DNA from: Oscillospiraceae bacterium | GTDB taxonomy: Bacteria > Bacillota > Clostridia > Oscillospirales > Oscillospiraceae | Length of the DNA: 5,405 nt | Assembly: GCA_902766215.1 (NCBI GenBank) | Contig: CACXCV010000187.1 | Location: 1-5,405 of the forward strand | Direction: 5' to 3' | In this document: piece by piece, positions 1 through 4,427 of the stretch | How the letters are laid out: each line of letters begins with the position of its first letter | How positions within the stretch are numbered: the stretch's first letter is position 1 | Program-made: the position numbers and the translations under genes | The notes under the pieces: generated by a model | Databases searched by the model: none | The model's input: the letters and a program-made list of their open reading frames with translations, nothing else | What the model was told of the DNA's origin: nothing

Positions 1-109
1 CCACAACCACCGGGACCAGCAGGTCGAACAGTGCCTCCAGCAGCTTGAATACCGGCGCGAGAACGCTTTCCTTCCGGTATTGCCTGAGATAAACCGCAAG
101 ACTTCGCAT
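1..109 (-). CDS. ABC transporter ATP-binding/permease protein, N-terminal fragment
   Basis: This is the start of a leftward gene cut by the window edge. The ATG is the complement of 107-109, preceded by a good ribosome binding site, AGGAGAG (complement of 117-123), 7 nt away. The 36 visible residues begin MRSLAVYLRQYRKES and continue into a hydrophobic stretch, LLEALFDLLVPVVV. A basic amphipathic N-terminus followed by 'LLEALF(D/E)LLVP' is typical of the first membrane helix of Firmicutes heterodimeric multidrug-type (type IV) ABC exporters, which fuse a six-helix membrane domain to an ATPase. No Walker motif is visible because only the N-terminus is present, so the call rests on this short similarity. 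The gene is divergent from the LysR gene, a common arrangement when the regulator controls its neighbour. A possible -10, TATACT, lies on the minus strand (complement of 146-151), but I see no convincing -35. Another membrane protein cannot be excluded. Confidence 0.6.
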   Translation of the reverse strand, partial: MRSLAVYLRQYRKESVLAPVFKLLEALFDLLVPVVV

Positions 110-134
110 GATTCTTCTCTCCTGTTTCTGTTTC

Positions 135-163
135 TTGACAGGAACAGTATAATACAGTATGAT
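135..163 (+). promoter_or_regulatory. Sigma-A type promoter for the LysR-family gene
   Basis: A perfect -35 TTGACA (135-140) and a -10 TATGAT (158-163) are separated by exactly 17 bp. Transcription would start near 170, giving a 5' leader of about 70 nt before the regulator gene. A second possible -10, a perfect TATAAT at 148-153, lies inside the spacer but has only a poor -35 (TTTCTG at 125-130). The spacer also contains the direct repeat described separately. Function is inferred from consensus match and position. Confidence 0.7.
144..160. repeat. Direct repeat ACAGTAT with 10-bp period in the divergent promoter region
   Basis: ACAGTAT occurs at 144-150 and again at 154-160, separated by AAT, so the two copies sit one helical turn apart on the same DNA face. 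They fill most of the spacer and touch the -10 of the rightward promoter. They also overlap the likely promoter region of the leftward transporter gene. The repeat could be a transcription-factor site, or it may simply result from overlapping AT-rich promoter boxes. Confidence 0.4.
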
Positions 164-180
164 CAATAGAAATAATATTG
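164..180. promoter_or_regulatory. Candidate LysR-type operator, dyad 1 (CAATA-N7-TATTG)
   Basis: A perfect inverted repeat has CAATA at 164-168 and TATTG at 176-180, with a 7-bp centre. It begins directly after the -10 box of the regulator's promoter and covers the predicted transcription start. A bound protein there would block initiation, which fits the negative autoregulation usual for LysR-type regulators. Its arms match the outer part of the second dyad downstream. Assignment to the neighbouring regulator is inference. Confidence 0.5.
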
Positions 181-194
181 TTTTTGTTTATGGC

Positions 195-213
195 CAATAT
201 CATTCATATATTG
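195..213. promoter_or_regulatory. Candidate LysR-type operator, dyad 2 (CAATAT-N7-ATATTG)
   Basis: A perfect inverted repeat has CAATAT at 195-200 and ATATTG at 208-213, with a 7-bp centre. It contains the T-N11-A signature of LysR-type boxes (T198 and A210 within TAT-N7-ATA). Its centre (204) lies 32 bp from the centre of dyad 1 (172), about three helical turns, so dimers on both dyads would face the same side, as expected for a LysR-type tetramer. It lies in the untranslated leader, 27 bp before the start codon. Confidence 0.55.
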
Positions 214-239
214 CCAGGGTCTGTTGAAGGGGAATCATG

Positions 240-1112
240 ATGGAGCTGCGGCAGTTGGAATACTTCTGCAAAATTGCCGAAACCGGCAGCATCAACGAAG
301 CGGCGCGCCGCATGAACATGTCCCAGCCGCCGCTGAGCTATCAGATGCGGCAGCTGGAGGACGAGCTGAACGTCCGCCTGTTTCAGCGCTCCAGCCGCGG
401 CGTGGAGCTGACCGAGGCGGGCCGCCTGCTATACAGCCGCTCCGCCAGCCTGCTGGAATATGTGCGCTCTACCCGGCAGGCCGTGGCCGAGGCCGGGAAA
501 AAGCGCGTGCTGCGCATGGGCATCACCTCCACCACGGTGGGCACCATTATGCCTTATATTTCCCTGTTTTCGCAGCGTTATCCCGACGTCAACTTCGAGG
601 TCCGCGACGGCGCGACCTTTACCCTGTTTCAATACCTGCTGGACGGCATCATCGACATCTCCGTAGCGCGCACACCCCTGCGTCTGGAGGAGGTGGAGTC
701 GGCCGTGCTGCGCACCGAGCCGATGATTGCCGTCTCGCCGCCGCAGCAGCAGGCCGAGCACGACGGCCCGATCCGCCTGCCCGAGCTACTGGACCGGCCG
801 CTGATCCTCTACCGGCGTTATGAGGAGCTGATTATGGACGCCTTTCACCAGCAGCAGATGCAGCCGGACGTGTTCTGCCTCTGCGACGACGCCCGCGACG
901 CCATGCTGTGGGTGGAGGCCGGCCTGGCCACAGCCATCTTCCCCCAGTCGATGAGCGGGCTGTGCAGCGGCCTGCGGATTCAGACGCTGGACGAGCCGGC
1001 GCTGGAAACCCAGAGTGTTCTGATCTGGAAAAAGGGCCGCACCCCGGCGCAGGTGGTGCAGGATTTTCTGGATGTGTGCTTTGGCCAGAACCGGCAGCCG
1101 CCGCACCGGTGA
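240..1112 (+). CDS. LysR-family transcriptional regulator
   Basis: A cytoplasmic DNA-binding regulator of 290 residues, the normal length for the LysR family. Residues 1-58 form the winged helix-turn-helix (MELRQLEYFCKIAE, then SINEAARRMNMSQPPLSYQM around 17-36). Residues 59-85 are the linker helix, and from about 89 (RVLRMGIT) to the end comes the periplasmic-binding-protein-like effector domain, with the family-typical LILYRRYE and a glycine-rich 'EAGLATAIFP' segment. Two ATG codons lie in tandem at 237 and 240. The purine-rich GAAGGGG at 226-232 is 7 nt from the second but only 4 nt from the first, and LysR proteins usually begin 'MELRQL', so I prefer 240. The gene is divergent from the ABC transporter fragment and may control it, itself, or both. 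The effector cannot be told from sequence. No terminator with a T-run follows the gene. Confidence 0.93.
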   Translation: MELRQLEYFCKIAETGSINEAARRMNMSQPPLSYQMRQLEDELNVRLFQRSSRGVELTEAGRLLYSRSASLLEYVRSTRQAVAEAGKKRVLRMGITSTTVGTIMPYISLFSQRYPDVNFEVRDGATFTLFQYLLDGIIDISVARTPLRLEEVESAVLRTEPMIAVSPPQQQAEHDGPIRLPELLDRPLILYRRYEELIMDAFHQQQMQPDVFCLCDDARDAMLWVEAGLATAIFPQSMSGLCSGLRIQTLDEPALETQSVLIWKKGRTPAQVVQDFLDVCFGQNRQPPHR

Positions 1113-1133
1113 CAATTGCCGCGGCAGTCACGG
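1107..1133 (+). other. Hairpin over the LysR gene stop codon
   Basis: GTGAC (1109-1113, including the TGA stop) can pair with GTCAC (1127-1131). Flanking CC/GG extends the stem with one bulge, and the interior TGCCGCGGCA (1117-1126) is itself a perfect palindrome. No T-run follows, so it is not a standard intrinsic terminator. Its right arm shares 1129-1133 with the left arm of the next inverted repeat, so in RNA the two structures would exclude each other. Confidence 0.3.
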
Positions 1134-1163
1134 AATTCCCATTTACATTTTCAGAATTCCGTG
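1129..1163. promoter_or_regulatory. Inverted repeat spanning the ferredoxin promoter, candidate operator
   Basis: CACGGAATTC (1129-1138) and GAATTCCGTG (1154-1163) form a perfect 10-bp inverted repeat with a 15-bp centre. The dyad axis, at 1146, falls inside the -35 box (1142-1147) of the ferredoxin promoter, and the right arm reaches the TG of the extended -10. This geometry suits a dimeric repressor that occludes RNA polymerase. As RNA it could act as a weak processing or termination hairpin for the upstream gene, but there is no T-run. The protein that would bind it is unknown. Confidence 0.5.
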
Positions 1164-1170
1164 CTACAAT
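1142..1170 (+). promoter_or_regulatory. Strong promoter for the ferredoxin gene
   Basis: A -35 TTTACA (1142-1147) and a -10 TACAAT (1165-1170) have an ideal 17-bp spacing. The -10 is preceded by TGC (1162-1164), an extended -10 element. The predicted start is about 1176-1178, leaving a leader of about 47 nt before the ferredoxin ATG. Confidence 0.75.
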
Positions 1171-1177
1171 GAACCTG

Positions 1178-1199
1178 CAGCGCGGTCAAGCCCGCGCTG
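1178..1199 (+). other. 5'-end stem-loop of the ferredoxin mRNA
   Basis: CAGCGCGG (1178-1185) pairs perfectly with CCGCGCTG (1192-1199) around a 6-nt loop (TCAAGC). The predicted transcription start lies at or just before the first paired base, so the hairpin would form the very 5' end of the mRNA. It leaves the RBS at 1211-1216 free. Hairpins in this position are known to protect bacterial mRNAs from 5'-dependent decay, and that role is inferred here. Confidence 0.5.
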
Positions 1200-1223
1200 A
1201 GAGAAAAATTGGAGGTGTACATT

Positions 1224-1394
1224 ATGGCATATGTTATTAGCGACGAGTGCATCAGCTGCGGTACCTGCGCCGACGCATGTCCGATGGGCATTATTTCCCA
1301 GGGCGACGATCATTATCAGATCGATGCCAGCCAGTGCGTAGACTGCGGCACCTGTGCCGAAGCCTGCCCGGTGGGCGCTATTTCCCAGCAGTAA
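1224..1394 (+). CDS. 2[4Fe-4S] ferredoxin, clostridial type
   Basis: A 56-residue soluble electron carrier. It has two cysteine motifs of the form CxxCxxCxxxCP: C9, C12, C15, C19-P20 and C38, C41, C44, C48-P49. These bind two [4Fe-4S] clusters, with the fourth cysteine of each motif ligating the other cluster, as in classic clostridial ferredoxins. Length and internal duplication are exactly those of the family. The ATG at 1224 is chosen because GGAGGT (1211-1216) lies 7 nt upstream. A TTG at 1209 would overlap that RBS. In anaerobes such proteins carry low-potential electrons between pyruvate:ferredoxin oxidoreductase, hydrogenase, Rnf and similar enzymes, but the actual partners cannot be told. 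The gene has its own strong promoter and its own terminator, which suggests an abundant monocistronic message. Confidence 0.96.
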   Translation: MAYVISDECISCGTCADACPMGIISQGDDHYQIDASQCVDCGTCAEACPVGAISQQ

Positions 1395-1399
1395 GAGAC

Positions 1400-1442
1400 T
1401 CGGGCGCGTTGCAGAATACCGATGCAACGCGCCCGATTTTTT
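1400..1442 (+). terminator. Rho-independent terminator after the ferredoxin gene
   Basis: A perfect 14-bp stem has TCGGGCGCGTTGCA at 1400-1413 and its complement at 1423-1436, with a 9-nt loop and then six T residues (1437-1442). It starts 6 bases after the ferredoxin stop codon. The minus strand has no T-run beyond the stem, so termination should be rightward only. Confidence 0.95.
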
Positions 1443-1473
1443 ACCTGTCACACAGCGGGAGGCACGAACTGAC

Positions 1474-2145
1474 GTGGCATCTCACAGCGAACTGAGCATC
1501 CGTCTTCCCTCCGGAGCCGGCCTGCGGGTGGGCGAGGGGCTGTTCCGGCCCGGAACCGACACACTGGCGCTGGCACGGTTTGCCCGGCTGAACGGCTGCC
1601 GCCACCTGGTGGATCTGGGCTGCGGCTGCGGGGCCTTTCCCCTGCTGCTGGCCCCGGCGCAGCCCAGCCTGCGCATTACCGGGGTCGAGCTGGACCCCCG
1701 CGCGGCGGACTATGCCCGGCAGAATGTTCTGGCAGCCGGGCTGGAAGGACGGGTTTCCATCCTCTGCGCCGACCTGCGCCAGGCGCCGCTGCCTGCCGGC
1801 TGTGCCGACGCCGTGATTGCCAACCCGCCCTATTTTTCTGCCGGGAGCGGCGCCATGCCCAAAGCGGCGCTTGTCCCGGCCCGCACCGAGCAGAGCTGCA
1901 CCTGCCCCGCGCTGGCGCAGGCGGCGGCCCGGCTGCTGCGGACCGGCGGGCGGTTTTTCGTGCTGTGGCGGCCCGAGCGGCTGGCGGAGCTGTTTGCATC
2001 CCTCTGCGCCGCCGGGCTGGAACCCAAGCGGATGCAGGCCGCCCGGGGCAGACAGGTCCGCTTTGTCATGGTGGAGGCCTGCCGCGGGGCAAAGCCCGGC
2101 CTGCAATGGGAGCCGGAACTGCCGCTGGGGGTATCCGCACCCTGA
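1474..2145 (+). CDS. tRNA1(Val) adenine-N6-methyltransferase-like protein (TrmN6/YabB family)
   Basis: A class I SAM-dependent methyltransferase of 223 residues, slightly shorter than the usual 240-250. The SAM-binding motif I is VDLGCGCG (46-53), the acidic end of strand 2 is VELD (71-74), and the N6-adenine catalytic signature NPPYF is at 117-121. The tail has 'RPERLAELF', 'GLEPKRM' and 'KPGLQ', which match the TrmN6/YfiC/YabB family that methylates A37 of tRNA1(Val). Homologues of this type in Firmicutes have not all been tested for tRNA specificity. The only suitable start is GTG at 1474, with GGGAGG (1457-1462) 11 nt upstream. The open frame continues further upstream but through the terminator and ferredoxin gene, so I reject that extension. 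Arginine CGG codons are frequent, unlike in the downstream isomerase. No promoter is evident between the terminator and the start, so expression may depend on readthrough or an unseen internal promoter. Confidence 0.85.
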   Translation: MASHSELSIRLPSGAGLRVGEGLFRPGTDTLALARFARLNGCRHLVDLGCGCGAFPLLLAPAQPSLRITGVELDPRAADYARQNVLAAGLEGRVSILCADLRQAPLPAGCADAVIANPPYFSAGSGAMPKAALVPARTEQSCTCPALAQAAARLLRTGGRFFVLWRPERLAELFASLCAAGLEPKRMQAARGRQVRFVMVEACRGAKPGLQWEPELPLGVSAP

Positions 2146-2201
2146 ACAGGCGCAGCAGGCCGCAAAAGAGCAGCTTAGTCCTATAAAAAAAGCAGATTTA
2201 C

Positions 2202-2232
2202 TATAGCGAAATCCGTGCAAAATTGCTATATT
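2202..2232 (+). promoter_or_regulatory. Promoter and candidate operator of the kinase operon
   Basis: The 118-bp AT-rich gap before the kinase holds an extended -10, TGC TATATT (2224-2232), with only a weak -35 (TAGCGA at 2204-2209, 17-bp spacing). The start would be near 2239, giving a leader of about 25 nt. TATAGC (2202-2207) and GCTATA (2225-2230) form a perfect 6-bp inverted repeat with a 17-bp centre. One arm falls on the -35 and the other on the -10, as a repressor site would. GTGCA is also directly repeated at 2215-2219 and 2233-2237. No convincing terminator separates this region from the methyltransferase gene. Confidence 0.45.
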
Positions 2233-2263
2233 GTGCATACAGATTATCATAGGAGGGGTTTGC

Positions 2264-3748
2264 GTGAGCCTGTATATCGGCATCGATCTCGGCACCTCGG
2301 CGGTCAAGCTGCTGCTGATGGACGAGAACGGCGACATTAAAAACGTAGTATCCCGGGACTATCCGCTGGAGTTTCCCCAGCCCGGCTGGAGCCAGCAGGC
2401 GCCCGAAGATTGGAAAAAGGCAGTGTTTGAGGGGATCCCCGCGCTGCTGAAGGGATTTGACCCCGAACAGGTAGCCGGCATCGGCTGCGGCGGCCAGATG
2501 CACGGCCTGGTCATTCTGGACAGCGAGGATCGGGTAATCCGCCCCGCCATTCTCTGGAACGACGGCCGCACTGCCAAGCAGGTCGACTATCTCAACAACG
2601 TCATCGGCAAGGAGCGCCTGTCCGCCCTGACGGCCAACATCGCCTTTGCCGGCTTCACCGCGCCGAAGATCCTCTGGCTGCGCGAGAACGAACCGGAGAA
2701 CTTTGCCCAGATCAGCAAGATTATGCTGCCCAAGGACTACATCAACTACCTGCTTACCGGCGTGCATGCCTGCGACTATTCCGACGCGTCCGGCATGCTG
2801 CTGCTGGATGTGCAGCACAAGTGCTGGTCGTCCGAAATGCTGGACATCTGCGGCGTGCGCGCCGAGCAGATGCCGCACCTGTTTGAAAGCTATGACTGCA
2901 TCGGCACCCTGCGGCCCGAGGCTGCAGCGCAGCTGGGTCTGCCCGCCTCTGTCCGCGTAGCAGCCGGCGCGGGCGACAATGCTGCGGCGGCAGTCGGCAC
3001 TGGCGTGGTGGGCGACGGCGGCTGCAACATCAGCCTTGGCACCTCCGGCACAGTGTTCATCTCCTCGGCCCATTTCGGCGTGGACAGTCACAACGCGCTG
3101 CACGCCTTTGCCCATGCCGACGGCGGCTATCACCTGATGGGCTGCATGCTCTCCGCCGCCTCGTGCAACAAGTGGCTGATGGAGGACATTTTCCAGACCA
3201 CCGACTATAACGCCGAGCAGGCCCCCATCACGGCTGACAAGCTGGGCGAAAACCACGTTTATTTCCTGCCCTATCTGATGGGTGAGCGCAGCCCCATCAA
3301 CGACACCAACGCCCGCGGCACCTTCATCGGCATGACCATGGACACCACTCGTGCCGACCTGACCCAGGCCGTGCTGGAGGGCGTGGCTTTCGCTATCCGC
3401 GACAGCGTGGAGGTGGCCAAGAGCCTGGGCGTGTCGATTCCCTCGTCGATGCTCTGCGGCGGCGGCGCCAAAAGCCCGCTGTGGAAGCAGATCATGGCAA
3501 ACGTGCTGAACATTCCGCTGCATTCTCCTGTCTCGGAGCAGGGTCCCGGCATGGGCGGCGCAATGCTGGCCATGGTAGCCTGCGGCGCATATCCCGATGT
3601 GCAGACGGTTTGCAGCCGGCTGGTTCACATCCGCTCGACCATGAACCCCACGCCGGAGCTGGCCGCCAAATACGAGCGGCGCTATCAGGCCTTCAAGCAA
3701 ATCTATCCCGCCTGCAAGGGTCTCTTTGCAGAGCTTGTAAAGGAGTGA
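2264..3748 (+). CDS. xylB: Xylulokinase-like FGGY-family carbohydrate kinase
   Basis: A cytoplasmic sugar kinase of 494 residues, the usual xylulokinase length. The N-terminal phosphate-binding loop is YIGIDLGTSAVK (4-15), with D8 matching E. coli XylB D6. QMHGLVILD (78-86) supplies the Met-His pair (M79, H80) that contacts xylulose in E. coli XylB, followed by AILWNDGRT. GAGDN places the catalytic base at D238, next to N239. The C-terminal ATPase half shows LGTSGTVF, FLPYLMGERSP, LCGGGAKSPLW and GPGMGGAMLA. These point to ATP-dependent phosphorylation of D-xylulose or a related ketose. The start is GTG at 2264, with AGGAGG (2251-2256) 7 nt upstream. A TTG at 2231 would read through the RBS. 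The gene leads a tight operon with a cupin-like protein and a FucI-type isomerase, so ribulose or another ketose is a real alternative substrate. Confidence 0.88.
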   Translation: MSLYIGIDLGTSAVKLLLMDENGDIKNVVSRDYPLEFPQPGWSQQAPEDWKKAVFEGIPALLKGFDPEQVAGIGCGGQMHGLVILDSEDRVIRPAILWNDGRTAKQVDYLNNVIGKERLSALTANIAFAGFTAPKILWLRENEPENFAQISKIMLPKDYINYLLTGVHACDYSDASGMLLLDVQHKCWSSEMLDICGVRAEQMPHLFESYDCIGTLRPEAAAQLGLPASVRVAAGAGDNAAAAVGTGVVGDGGCNISLGTSGTVFISSAHFGVDSHNALHAFAHADGGYHLMGCMLSAASCNKWLMEDIFQTTDYNAEQAPITADKLGENHVYFLPYLMGERSPINDTNARGTFIGMTMDTTRADLTQAVLEGVAFAIRDSVEVAKSLGVSIPSSMLCGGGAKSPLWKQIMANVLNIPLHSPVSEQGPGMGGAMLAMVACGAYPDVQTVCSRLVHIRSTMNPTPELAAKYERRYQAFKQIYPACKGLFAELVKE

Positions 3749-3752
3749 ACCC

Positions 3753-4391
3753 ATGAAAATTCTCTCTGTTTTCGACTCGGAGTTCAAGCCTTACGGCAAG
3801 GTTGTCACCGGCTTGGACGAGATGGTCCATTCGATCGTCGCCGCCCTGGCTAACACGCCGCTGCCCGAGGGCGTGGGCTATGTGCCCGAGGAGCCGCTGC
3901 TGCAGCAGCTCCCCGCCGCAGCCGAGGTTTCCACCCATCTCTACGGCGGCATGCCCGTCCAGCTGGGTTGGTGCAACGGCCACAACACCAAGCTCAACTG
4001 CCTGGAGTATCACCGCGACAGCGAGTTCAACCTGGGCGCAGAGGACTTTATCCTCCTGCTGGCCAAGGCGGAGGACGTGGTTGACGGCAAGCTGGACACC
4101 GCCAAGGTAAAGGCGTTCCGCGCGCCCGCCGGCACGCTGGTCGAGTGCTATGCCACCACGCTGCACTATGCACCCTGCCACTGCGACGCCAGCAAGGGCT
4201 TCCACGTGCTGATCGCCCTGCCGAAGGGCACCAACACCGACCGCCCCGCCCTGACGCCCAAGGCGCCCGAGGACGCACTGCTGTGGGCCTGCAACAAGTG
4301 GCTGCTGGCGCACCCCGAGTCGGACGAGGCCGCTCAGGGCGCTTATGTCGGCCTGACCGGTGAAAACATCGACATCGCCGGCCTCATCTAA
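3753..4391 (+). CDS. DUF4867-family protein, probable cupin fold
   Basis: A soluble protein of 212 residues with no signal peptide or membrane segment. I recognise it as the uncharacterised DUF4867 family, which occurs near sugar kinases and isomerases in Firmicutes. Conserved-looking blocks are GGMPVQLGWCNGHNTKLN (65-82), then LEYHRDSEFN (84-93), PAGTLVE (125-131), TTLHYAPCH (135-143) and HVLIALPKGTN (151-161). A His/Glu-rich first block (E85, H87, E91), followed by 'PxGxxxE' and 'LHxAP' (E131, H138, H143), resembles the two halves of a cupin metal site, so a metal-dependent sugar isomerase, epimerase or mutarotase role is possible. That is inference. The start codon lies 4 nt after the kinase stop, and its AAGGAG (3740-3745) lies in the last codons of the kinase gene, so the two are very probably translationally coupled. 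The function is unknown. Confidence 0.8.
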   Translation: MKILSVFDSEFKPYGKVVTGLDEMVHSIVAALANTPLPEGVGYVPEEPLLQQLPAAAEVSTHLYGGMPVQLGWCNGHNTKLNCLEYHRDSEFNLGAEDFILLLAKAEDVVDGKLDTAKVKAFRAPAGTLVECYATTLHYAPCHCDASKGFHVLIALPKGTNTDRPALTPKAPEDALLWACNKWLLAHPESDEAAQGAYVGLTGENIDIAGLI

Positions 4392-4427
4392 TTCCATTGT
4401 ATTCTAATGAAAAGGAGACACAACACC

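Noticed and set aside
224..823. A 199-codon plus-strand frame overlapping the LysR gene.
   Set aside because: It is a frame-shifted reading of the regulator, rich in R, A, G and P. The regulator frame carries the HTH and effector-domain signatures.
1129..1163. Intrinsic terminator for the LysR gene.
   Set aside because: The stem is long and perfect, but no T-run follows and the repeat straddles a near-consensus promoter. An operator is the better explanation.
1354..1473. Upstream extension of the methyltransferase frame to an ATG at 1354 inside the ferredoxin gene.
   Set aside because: It would read through the ferredoxin coding region and the terminator stem and has no RBS. The GTG at 1474 follows GGGAGG and gives a family-like N-terminus.
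2231..2263. Upstream TTG start for the kinase, adding 11 residues.
   Set aside because: The extension would be encoded by the promoter and the AGGAGG site. The GTG at 2264 is 7 nt from the RBS and gives the expected MSLYIGIDLGTS start.
2146..2263. Riboswitch or terminator in the gap before the kinase.
   Set aside because: I found no stable GC-rich hairpin with a T-run and no recognisable riboswitch core. The predicted leader is only about 25 nt.
1441..2337. A 298-codon minus-strand open frame opposite the methyltransferase.
   Set aside because: It overlaps the methyltransferase with its NPPYF motif and also crosses the kinase promoter and RBS. The translated sequence is low-complexity and not protein-like.
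2201..3787. A 528-codon open frame on the minus strand opposite the kinase gene.
   Set aside because: It is a shadow of GC-rich codons in the clear xylulokinase frame. Its product is low-complexity (rich in H, G, A and Q), resembles no family I know, and lacks an RBS-start context.
3693..4397. A 234-codon minus-strand open frame opposite the DUF4867 gene.
   Set aside because: It is an antisense shadow of a coherent plus-strand protein that has an RBS and sits 4 nt after the kinase stop.
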